Origin: an uncultured Pseudomonadota bacterium
GTDB lineage: Bacteria > Myxococcota_A > Polyangia > HGW-17
Reading direction: 5' to 3'
Assembly (NCBI GenBank): GCA_938004375.1
Contig: CALKWH010000257.1
Span: 1-19,238, forward strand
DNA length: 19,238 nucleotides
How positions within the stretch are numbered: the stretch's first letter is position 1; every line of letters starts with the position of its first letter. Made by a program: the position numbers and the translations under genes. Below are positions 9,170 to 16,507 of this stretch, piece after piece. A model generated the notes under the pieces. It made no database searches and had not been told where the DNA came from. It worked only from the letters and a program-made list of their open reading frames with translations.

Positions 9170-9664
9170 ATGTCGCACATGACGGATGAACCCAAGGAAT
9201 TTATCGAGAAGTTAATCTACATCAACCGCGTCGCCAAGGTCGTCAAGGGCGGTCGCCGCTTCTCCTTCGCCGCCCTCGTGGTGGTGGGTGACGGCAAGGG
9301 CCGCGCCGGCTACGGGCTGGGCAAGGCCAACGAAGTGCCCGAGGCCATCCGCAAGGCCACCGAGCACGCCAAGCGCACGATGATCACCGTGCCGCTGCTC
9401 GAATCCACCATCCCCCACGAGATCATCGGCCACTACGGCGCGGGCCGCGTGCTGCTGCGTCCGGCCGCCAAGGGCACCGGCGTCATCGCCGGCGGTGCCG
9501 TTCGCGCGGTGATGGAGGCCCTCGGGGTTCACAACGTCCTGACGAAGTGTCTGGGCAGCAACAACAACCACAACGTGCTCAAGGCGACCTTCGACGCGCT
9601 GGAATCGATGCGCAGCACGCAGGAAGTGGGCGCCCGCCGCAGCAGCCCGGAGCTCGGGAACTGA
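9170..9664 (+). CDS. rpsE: 30S ribosomal protein S5
   Basis: S5 acts in decoding fidelity and lines the mRNA entry channel with S3 and S4. It has 164 residues. The RNA-binding loop [19 protein letters not shown], the [18 protein letters not shown] strand and the C-domain block [18 protein letters not shown] are diagnostic. The usual SNNP near the C-terminal side reads SNNN here (LGSNNNHNV). The first ATG (9170) is preferred over the one at 9179 because GAGGA is five bases upstream. Two alternative starts differ by only three residues. Confidence 0.97.
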   Translation: MSHMTDEPKEFIEKLIYINRVAKVVKGGRRFSFAALVVVGDGKGRAGYGLGKANEVPEAIRKATEHAKRTMITVPLLESTIPHEIIGHYGAGRVLLRPAAKGTGVIAGGAVRAVMEALGVHNVLTKCLGSNNNHNVLKATFDALESMRSTQEVGARRSSPELGN

Positions 9665-9701
9665 TCCCCTGCCCGGCGCGGCATAGACAGGAGAGTTGAA
9701 A

Positions 9702-9899
9702 ATGGCTACGCACATCAAAGTCACACGCACCCGGAGCACGATCGGCCGCACCGAAAAGGAACGCGAGACGCTCAAGGGCCTGGGCCTGACGTACACCGGA
9801 CGCGTCCGCATCCTGAAGGACACCCCGGAGATCCGCGGGATGATCCTCAAGGTGTCGCATCTGGTGTCCATTGAACCCTATGATCAGGAAGGGAAATAG
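9702..9899 (+). CDS. rpmD: 50S ribosomal protein L30
   Basis: L30 is a small 50S protein on the solvent side, absent from some lineages. It has 65 residues with the ATG at 9702; the upstream in-frame TTG at 9696 is not needed, since AGGAGAG lies about 8 bases before the ATG. The family pattern is clear: IKVTRTRSTIGRTEKERETLKGLGL, then DTPEIRGMILKVSHLV. It ends 3 bases before rplO, which keeps the standard rpsE-rpmD-rplO order. Confidence 0.96.
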   Translation: MATHIKVTRTRSTIGRTEKERETLKGLGLTYTGRVRILKDTPEIRGMILKVSHLVSIEPYDQEGK

Positions 9900-9902
9900 A
9901 TC

Positions 9903-10841
9903 ATGACCAACTTATCGAATTTGCATCCCGCCAAGGGCGCCACCAAGCGCAAGAAGCGCGTGGGTCGTGGACAGGGTTCGGGTTGGGGCACCAACGCCGG
10001 TCGCGGCGGCAAGGGCCAGACCGCCCGCACGGGTTCGAGCATCCGCCCCGGCTTCGAGGGCGGTCAGATGCCGCTGCAGCGCCGCATTCCCAAGCGCGGC
10101 TTCAAGAACATCCTGCGCGTCGAGTACGCCGAGGTCACCCTCGAGGAGCTCGTGCGCGTGTTCCCGAAGGGCGGGACGATCACCCTCGACTCCCTGAAGG
10201 AGATGGGGCTCGTCACCGGCACCGCCACCAACCTCAAGATCCTGGGCGAGGCCGAACTGTCGGCCGCGTATCAGATCACCACGCACCGCATCACGGCCCC
10301 GGCCCGCGCGGCCGTGGAGGGCAAGGGCGGCTCCGTGAACCTGCTCACCGCCGCGCGCCAGTATCGCCGCATCACCCTGGGCAACATCTCCAAGAAGTTC
10401 CCCAAGAAGGGCGACGCCCAGGTCGAGGTGAACCCGGCCTCCCTGCTCGCCGCCGGCCTGATCAAGGCCGCCGACGAGGCGTACGAGATCGTCGCAGCCG
10501 GCACGCTCAACGGTAAGTACGCCGTGTCCGCGCACCGCGTGTCCAACAACGCACGGCTGCTCATCGAGGCCAAGGGCGGCCGCGTGACCGTGCTCGACCC
10601 CGCCAACGACGTGCTGAAGATCGACTTCGACCACCTGCGCTCCTGGTTCCCCCGGGGCGGTCAGGTGAACCCCGAGACGCTGAAGAAACTCGGCGTCCTG
10701 AAAGCCGGGCAGCGCGTGCGCCTGACCGACGCCGGCCGCGTGACGCAGGCCTGGAACGTCGAGGTGCACCAGGTCGGCCGTCTGGCGAAGAAGAAGCTCG
10801 AGGCCGCAGGCGGCAAGGTTTCGATCCTGCCGACCCGGTAG
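9903..10841 (+). CDS. rplO: 50S ribosomal protein L15 with three tandem C-terminal domains
   Basis: L15 is a late-assembly 50S protein with an extended N-terminal tail buried in 23S rRNA. Normal L15 has about 145-150 residues; this protein has 312. Residues 1-148 are a complete L15: GRGQGSGWGT, GRGGKGQTARTGS, RPGFEGGQMPLQRRIPKRGF, then the L15/L18e-type domain. Two further divergent copies of that domain follow. The copies are about 74-148, 153-231 and 236-309. Each shows a FP-[KR]-[KG]-G turn, a GL or GV turn in the middle, a conserved His (128, 211, 289) and E-x-K/A-GG-x-V-x-[LV]-L or similar at its end (GGSVNLL, GGRVTVL, GGKVSIL). The frame is continuous with normal codon use, so a sequencing fusion is unlikely. 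The extra domains would probably be on the outside of the 50S; their role is unknown. Confidence 0.95.
   Translation: MTNLSNLHPAKGATKRKKRVGRGQGSGWGTNAGRGGKGQTARTGSSIRPGFEGGQMPLQRRIPKRGFKNILRVEYAEVTLEELVRVFPKGGTITLDSLKEMGLVTGTATNLKILGEAELSAAYQITTHRITAPARAAVEGKGGSVNLLTAARQYRRITLGNISKKFPKKGDAQVEVNPASLLAAGLIKAADEAYEIVAAGTLNGKYAVSAHRVSNNARLLIEAKGGRVTVLDPANDVLKIDFDHLRSWFPRGGQVNPETLKKLGVLKAGQRVRLTDAGRVTQAWNVEVHQVGRLAKKKLEAAGGKVSILPTR
10122..10829 (+). repeat. Three protein-level repeats of the L15 C-terminal domain in rplO
   Basis: Units at about 10122-10346, 10359-10595 and 10608-10829. Similarity is seen only in the protein, so the duplication is old. Shared positions include the FPxxG turn, a central GL[VI] or GVL turn, the His at residues 128/211/289 and the closing GGxVxxL. 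The first unit is the ancestral one because it is joined to the L15 N-terminal tail. Confidence 0.8.
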
Positions 10842-10895
10842 GCGTGCGGGTTTCCGACCACACCAGCCACCAACGATTGGTAGAAAGATCAACCC

Positions 10896-12209
<1,314 letters not shown>

Positions 12210-12233
12210 TGCAGGAAACCTGAGGTGCAGGCG

Positions 12234-12875
12234 ATGCGGTTGATTCTTCTGGGAGCTCCGGGGTCCGGCAAGGGAAGCCAGGCCGGCCCGCTGACGTCAC
12301 GCTACGGCATTCTGCAGATCTCCACCGGGGACATGCTGCGCGAGGCCCGCGCCAAGGGCACGGACATGGGGAAGCTGGCCGCGACCTACATGGACGCCGG
12401 TCAGTTGGTCCCCGACGAGGTCGTCATCGGCATCGTCGAGGAGCGCCTGAAGAACCCCGACTGCGAGAAGGGCTTCATCCTCGACGGCTTCCCCCGCACC
12501 CTGGTGCAGGCCGCCGCGTTGGACAAGGCCCTCGAGCGCCTGGGGATCTCCATCGACCACGTCGTGGAGATTCGCGTGGACGACGGGATCATCCTGCCGC
12601 GGATCACCGGGCGGCGTTCCTGTCCGCAGTGCAAGAAGCCCTACCACATCCAGTTCGGCCCGCCGAAGCGAGATCTCCTGTGCGACACGTGCGACGTGCC
12701 CCTGGTCCACCGCGACGACGACACCGAGGCCGCCGTGGTCAAGCGCCTCGAGGCCTACCACAAGATGACCGCTCCGCTCGTGGATTATTACGACGGGCAG
12801 GGCAAACTCCGGGTCGTGGACGGGACCGGCAAAGTGCCCGAGGTCACGGAGAGAATTTTCAAAGTTCTCTCTTGA
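12234..12875 (+). CDS. adk: Adenylate kinase with zinc-type lid
   Basis: Adk converts ATP plus AMP to two ADP in the cytoplasm. It has 213 residues from the ATG at 12234; GAGGTG (12222-12227) is the Shine-Dalgarno, and the GTG at 12225 lies inside it. The P-loop GAPGSGKG is at 7-14, followed by Ser where Thr is usual (GKGSQA rather than GKGTQA). STGD is at 30-33 and the AMP-site DGFPRT at 84-89. The lid has four Cys, C130/C133 and C150/C153, expected to bind zinc. It lies 24 bases after secY and 24 before map, the usual secY-adk-map order. Confidence 0.98.
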   Translation: MRLILLGAPGSGKGSQAGPLTSRYGILQISTGDMLREARAKGTDMGKLAATYMDAGQLVPDEVVIGIVEERLKNPDCEKGFILDGFPRTLVQAAALDKALERLGISIDHVVEIRVDDGIILPRITGRRSCPQCKKPYHIQFGPPKRDLLCDTCDVPLVHRDDDTEAAVVKRLEAYHKMTAPLVDYYDGQGKLRVVDGTGKVPEVTERIFKVLS

Positions 12876-12899
12876 TCTTCGAAGGGAAAGCCACTAATA

Positions 12900-13670
12900 A
12901 TGCACGTCCGGTTGAAGGCCCGCTCCGAGATTGAAAAACTCCGTCGGGCCAATTTGATCGTGAGTGATGTTTTGGATCTGTGCCAGGAACTGGCACGCCC
13001 GGGTGTGACTACCTGGGACATGGAGGAGGCCGCCCGCTCCTACATCCAACGGGCCGGTGCCCGCTCGGCGTTCCTGAATTATCAGCCGTCGTCGGACATG
13101 CGGCCCTATCCTGCCGTGCTGTGCACGTCGCGCAACGAGAAGGTCGTGCACGGCATACCGGATCGGCGGGAGATCCTGGAAGAGGGCGACATTCTCAGCG
13201 TGGACTTCGGCGTCTTCTTCGACGGCTACTGCGGAGACGCCGCCCGGACCTATGCCATCGGCAAGGTGAGCGACCAGGCCGCCCACCTGATCCGGACCAC
13301 GGAGGAGGCGCTGGAGCTGGCGATCGCCAAGATGGTGCCCGGAAACCGGGTGTCAGACGTGGGCGACGCGATCCAGCGGCACGCGGAGGCGGCGGGCTAC
13401 TCGGTGGTCCGCGACTTCGTCGGGCACGGCATCGGACAGGAGATGCACGAGCCCCCGCAGGTGCCGAACCTGGGCCCCCCCGGCAGGGGCCTGCTGCTCT
13501 CCCCCGGCCTCGTGCTCGCCATCGAGCCGATGCTGTGCGAGGGCACGTGGAAGGTCTCGATCCTGGATGACGGCTGGACGGTCGTGACCCGCGACCGGAA
13601 GTTGGCCTGTCATTTTGAACATAGCGTCGCCGTGACCGAAGGCGACCCGCTGGTGTTGAGCCGGCGCTGA
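12900..13670 (+). CDS. map: Methionine aminopeptidase, type I
   Basis: Map removes the initiator Met from new proteins in the cytoplasm, a two-metal hydrolase. It has 256 residues, normal for the bacterial type Ia enzyme. All five metal ligands are present: Asp102 (SVDFG), Asp113 (GDAART), His176 (GHGIGQ), Glu209 (AIEPM) and Glu240 (HFEHSVAVTE). The active-site His84 (VVHGIP) and His183 (MHEPP) are also present. The GAAGGGA at 12881-12887 is rather far (12 bases) from the ATG at 12900, so initiation may be weak. Usually infA or rpmJ follows; here rpmJ does. Confidence 0.98.
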   Translation: MHVRLKARSEIEKLRRANLIVSDVLDLCQELARPGVTTWDMEEAARSYIQRAGARSAFLNYQPSSDMRPYPAVLCTSRNEKVVHGIPDRREILEEGDILSVDFGVFFDGYCGDAARTYAIGKVSDQAAHLIRTTEEALELAIAKMVPGNRVSDVGDAIQRHAEAAGYSVVRDFVGHGIGQEMHEPPQVPNLGPPGRGLLLSPGLVLAIEPMLCEGTWKVSILDDGWTVVTRDRKLACHFEHSVAVTEGDPLVLSRR

Positions 13671-13682
13671 GGAGATGTGAAG

Positions 13683-13796
13683 ATGAAAGTCCGTGCGTCG
13701 ATCAAGAAAATCTGTGAGAAGTGCAAGATCATCAAGCGCAAGGGCGTCGTACGCGTCATTTGCGAGGACCCCAGGCACAAGCAACGTCAGGGCTAA
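13683..13796 (+). CDS. rpmJ: 50S ribosomal protein L36
   Basis: L36 is the smallest 50S protein, stabilising 23S rRNA near the base of the L7/L12 stalk, and in its zinc form is controlled by zinc in many bacteria. It has 37 residues: [20 protein letters not shown] at the N-terminus and [14 protein letters not shown] at the end. Zinc ligands are Cys11, Cys14, Cys27 and the His at 32 (C-x2-C...C-x4-H). It follows map by 12 bases, with a GGAG Shine-Dalgarno after the map stop. infA is not present before it. Confidence 0.97.
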   Translation: MKVRASIKKICEKCKIIKRKGVVRVICEDPRHKQRQG

Positions 13797-13827
13797 CCTG
13801 TAAGGAATTCTGAGGAGGAGTACCATC

Positions 13828-14208
13828 ATGCCGCGTATCGCCGGTGTCGATCTTCCGCGCAGCAAACGCATGGAGATCGCGTTGACTTACATTTACGGTA
13901 TTGGACGCAAGACGGCCCAGGACATCCTGTCCGCGGCCAGCATCGACTTCGCCACCAACTCGGACGAACTCACCGAGGACGAAGTCAAGCGCATCCGCGA
14001 GATCCTGGATGCGAACTACAAGGTCGAGGGCGACCTGAGGCGCGAGATCAACATGAACATCAAGCGCCTGATGGACCTGAAGTGCTACCGCGGTGTGCGT
14101 CACATGCGCGGCCTGCCCGTGCACGGCCAGCGCACGCACACCAACGCCCGCACCCGCAAGGGTCCCCGCCGCGCCACCGTCGGCAAGAAGCAAAAGGTAG
14201 GTAAGTAA
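13828..14208 (+). CDS. rpsM: 30S ribosomal protein S13
   Basis: S13 is at the top of the 30S head and makes bridges to the 50S and contact with P-site tRNA. Its 126 residues are typical. It begins [26 protein letters not shown]. The helical middle is [10 protein letters not shown], and the tail contains [26 protein letters not shown]. In the last motif the usual PVRGQRT is PVHGQRT. The Shine-Dalgarno GAGGAGGAG is very strong. One base separates it from rpsK. Confidence 0.98.
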   Translation: MPRIAGVDLPRSKRMEIALTYIYGIGRKTAQDILSAASIDFATNSDELTEDEVKRIREILDANYKVEGDLRREINMNIKRLMDLKCYRGVRHMRGLPVHGQRTHTNARTRKGPRRATVGKKQKVGK

Positions 14209-14209
14209 A

Positions 14210-14599
14210 ATGGGAGCTCCGCGCAAGAAAGTTGGCAAGAAGAAGGTCAAGAAGAACGTTCTCAGCGGTGTCGCGCACATCGTCTCCACGTTCAACAACA
14301 CCATCGTCACCATCACCGACATGACCGGCAACGTGATCTCGTGGTCCTCCGCCGGCCTGCGGTTCAAGGGCTCCCGCAAGTCCACGCCGTACGCCGCCCA
14401 GATGACGGGCGAGGACGCCGCCAAGAAGGCCGTCGAGCACGGCATGAAGAACGTAGTGGTCTTCCTGCGTGGACCCGGCGCCGGGCGTGAGAGCGCGCTG
14501 CGCGCCGTCGCCCAGGCCGGGCTGCGGATCTCGTCGATCCGCGACTGCACGCCGATCCCGCACAACGGCTGCCGTCCGCCCAAGCGCCGGCGCGTCTGA
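14210..14599 (+). CDS. rpsK: 30S ribosomal protein S11
   Basis: S11 sits on the 30S platform near the E-site mRNA path. It has 129 residues. Family features are [52 protein letters not shown] and the end [17 protein letters not shown]. The loop after the Trp reads [11 protein letters not shown], which looks one residue shorter than the common WxxxGxxGFKGS. It starts one base after the rpsM stop. It is the last gene before a terminator; the usual next gene rpsD is absent. Confidence 0.98.
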   Translation: MGAPRKKVGKKKVKKNVLSGVAHIVSTFNNTIVTITDMTGNVISWSSAGLRFKGSRKSTPYAAQMTGEDAAKKAVEHGMKNVVVFLRGPGAGRESALRAVAQAGLRISSIRDCTPIPHNGCRPPKRRRV

Positions 14600-14700
14600 G
14601 GCGCGTTTCAGCGGGCCTGGGGCGTTTCAGCAGATGCCTCAGGCGCTTGGCCTTCTCTCGGGCCTTCGACCCTCGAGAACGCCACGCTGGGTCTGATACG

Positions 14701-14732
14701 CTCCGTCGGTTTTTCGCGGCGGAGAATTTTTT
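14701..14732 (+). terminator. Intrinsic terminator between rpsK and rpoA
   Basis: CTCCGTCG (14701-14708) pairs with CGGCGGAG (14717-14724), eight base pairs with one G-T, around an 8-base loop, and is followed by AA then six T (14727-14732). This is a convincing rho-independent shape about 100 bases after rpsK. It should end or reduce transcription of the large cluster. The whole gap 14600-14871 otherwise holds a 10-base direct repeat GCGTTTCAGC (14603-14612, 14622-14631) and no gene. Confidence 0.7.
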
Positions 14733-14781
14733 GGTCTCCGGACGAGCGTGAGTTCGCCCAAGGCCGCGAGATGATTGGGTT

Positions 14782-14809
14782 TTTGCACCGTGTGCCTGCA
14801 GTGTACGGT
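14782..14809 (+). promoter_or_regulatory. Possible promoter for rpoA-rplQ
   Basis: TTTGCA (14782-14787) and TACGGT (14804-14809), 16 bases apart, lie after the terminator and about 60 bases before rpoA. The -10 is poor, so this is only a candidate. A promoter somewhere in 14733-14860 is expected if the terminator works. Confidence 0.22.
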
Positions 14810-14871
14810 TTGCGCATTTCCGGGAGTGGTTCCTGCTGCAGAAGGAGTGGAACCCGGAGATGGAGGAAAAG

Positions 14872-15918
14872 ATGGCTGGAAAGGAACAGATGATCTACAC
14901 GTGGACCGCGCGCAACTGGCGTGAACTGATCAAGCCGACCTCGGTCCGCATCGACGACGACTCCCGGACCGCGGTGTACAGCAAGTTCACCTGCGAGCCC
15001 CTGGAGCGCGGCTTCGGCATCACCATGGGCAACAGCCTGCGTCGCGTGATGCTGTCCTCGCTGCAGGGCGCGTCCATCACGGCCGTGAAGATTCAGGGAG
15101 TGCTCCACGAGTTCACCACCATCCCGAACGTGGTCGAAGATGTGGCCGAGATCATCCTGAACCTCAAGGGCGTCGTCATCAAGAAGCCCAACCCGAAGCC
15201 GGTCCAGCTCACCCTGGACGTCAAGGGCCCGGGCGTGGTGACCGCCTCGGACATCCAGTTGCTGGACAACATCGAGATTTTAAACCCCGCCCATTACATC
15301 TGCACGCTGTCCGACGGCGGCCGCCTGCGCATGGAGCTCTCCGTGCGCTCCGGGCGCGGCTACATCCCCGCCGACGTGCACAAGGACGACGTGCTGGGCG
15401 TGGGCTCCATCCCGGTGGACGCCCTCTATTCCCCCATCATCAAGGTCAACTACACCGTGACCAACGCCCGCGTGGGCCAGCGCACGGACTACGACAAGTT
15501 GACCATGGAGATCTGGACCAACGGCACCGTGGAGCCCAAGGATGCCCTGGCTTATTCCGCCAAGATCATCAAGGAGCACCTGCAGATCTTCATCTCCTTC
15601 GACGAGCAGGACGAGCCGGTGGAGTCCTCCGACTCCGGTCCGGACTCCGAGATCAACCAGTACCTGTTCCGCTCGGTGGACGAGCTGGAACTGTCCGTGC
15701 GTTCCGCGAACTGCCTGCAGAACGCGAACATCAAGTACATCGGCCAGCTCGTGCAGAAGAGCGAGACCGAGATGTTGAAGACCAAGAACTTCGGCCGAAA
15801 ATCCCTGAAGGAAATCAAGGAGATCCTGGCCGAGATGGGTCTCTCCCTGGGCATGAAGATCGACTGGTGGCCGGTGGACGGCCCGCCGCCCAAACAGCCT
15901 GGTGGGAGCAAGAAATAG
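14872..15918 (+). CDS. rpoA: DNA-directed RNA polymerase subunit alpha
   Basis: Alpha nucleates RNA polymerase assembly and binds UP elements and activators through its C-terminal domain. The ATG at 14872 gives 348 residues; GGAGG (14862-14866) is five bases upstream. The earlier ATG at 14860 (352 residues) would have its Shine-Dalgarno almost touching it, so it is less likely. The N-terminal domain shows [20 protein letters not shown] and [18 protein letters not shown]. The CTD has [13 protein letters not shown] (its Arg aligns with E. coli Arg265) and [21 protein letters not shown], ending in [15 protein letters not shown] Ser/Asp-rich linker (SSDSGPDSE) precedes the CTD. It is separated from rpsK by a terminator and lacks rpsD upstream. 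Confidence 0.98.
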   Translation: MAGKEQMIYTWTARNWRELIKPTSVRIDDDSRTAVYSKFTCEPLERGFGITMGNSLRRVMLSSLQGASITAVKIQGVLHEFTTIPNVVEDVAEIILNLKGVVIKKPNPKPVQLTLDVKGPGVVTASDIQLLDNIEILNPAHYICTLSDGGRLRMELSVRSGRGYIPADVHKDDVLGVGSIPVDALYSPIIKVNYTVTNARVGQRTDYDKLTMEIWTNGTVEPKDALAYSAKIIKEHLQIFISFDEQDEPVESSDSGPDSEINQYLFRSVDELELSVRSANCLQNANIKYIGQLVQKSETEMLKTKNFGRKSLKEIKEILAEMGLSLGMKIDWWPVDGPPPKQPGGSKK

Positions 15919-15946
15919 TCCATTTGCAGAAAGTTGAGGTATTCTG

Positions 15947-16408
15947 ATGAGACACCGTCATAGTGGTCGCCGCCTGGGAAGAAACTCCACACACCGCAAG
16001 GCCATGTATCGCAACATGGTCTCCTCGCTGATCGAACACGGTCGCATCTTGACGACGCTGCCCAAGGCCAAGGAGCTGCGGATGTTCGTCGAGCGGACCA
16101 TCACCTGGGGGACCTCCTTGGGCGAACTGGTGACCCTGCCGCAGGATCAACTGACCCCCGAGCAGCGCGTCCGTGTGCTGCATCACTATCGCATGGCCCG
16201 CCGCATGGTGCCCGACCGCGCCCTGCTGACCCGCCTGTTCCGCGAGATCGCCCCGCAGATGCTCACGCGTCACGGCGGCTACACCCGCATCATCAAGGCC
16301 GGAAACCGCCGTGGCGACAATGCCCCGATGGCTTTGATCGAGATCATCGGCGTCGAGAAGAAGGCCGCCCCGGTCGTCGAAGAGAAGACCGAGGAAAAGA
16401 AGGCCTAG
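15947..16408 (+). CDS. rplQ: 50S ribosomal protein L17
   Basis: L17 lies at the bottom of the 50S subunit around the tunnel exit. It has 153 residues, longer than the 127 of E. coli because of an acidic/Lys tail ([11 protein letters not shown]). It begins [20 protein letters not shown], with [19 protein letters not shown] next. It ends the conserved part with [24 protein letters not shown]. The Shine-Dalgarno TTGAGGT is 7-8 bases upstream. It is the usual last gene of the cluster, after rpoA. Confidence 0.98.
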   Translation: MRHRHSGRRLGRNSTHRKAMYRNMVSSLIEHGRILTTLPKAKELRMFVERTITWGTSLGELVTLPQDQLTPEQRVRVLHHYRMARRMVPDRALLTRLFREIAPQMLTRHGGYTRIIKAGNRRGDNAPMALIEIIGVEKKAAPVVEEKTEEKKA

Positions 16409-16418
16409 TCCGGCCTTT
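16400..16418 (+). terminator. Weak terminator-like hairpin at the end of rplQ
   Basis: AAGGCC (16400-16405) and GGCCTT (16412-16417) form a perfect 6-base-pair stem with a 6-base loop that contains the rplQ stop. Only three T follow, so termination is doubtful. Confidence 0.3.
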
Positions 16419-16442
16419 CGCCCCGCAGGCTGATTTTCTCCC

Positions 16443-16470
16443 TTTTCCCGTCACGGAATGGTGCTATACA
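16443..16470 (+). promoter_or_regulatory. Candidate extended -10 promoter of the lipoprotein gene
   Basis: TATACA (16465-16470) with TG one base upstream (16462-16463) makes a good extended -10. The -35 position has only a weak TTTTCC (16443-16448). Transcription would start near 16477, about 30 bases before the ATG. The Shine-Dalgarno CTGGAGG (16495-16501) follows. This supports an independent transcript. Confidence 0.5.
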
Positions 16471-16507
16471 CTCAGGGGCCGGTAACAGGTCCTTCTGGAG
16501 GTTTTTC

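Noticed and set aside
10359..10829. Second half of rplO as a separate gene joined by a sequencing error
   Set aside because: The frame is continuous, no Shine-Dalgarno or start with good spacing is seen near residue 149, and the added part is homologous to the L15 domain itself.
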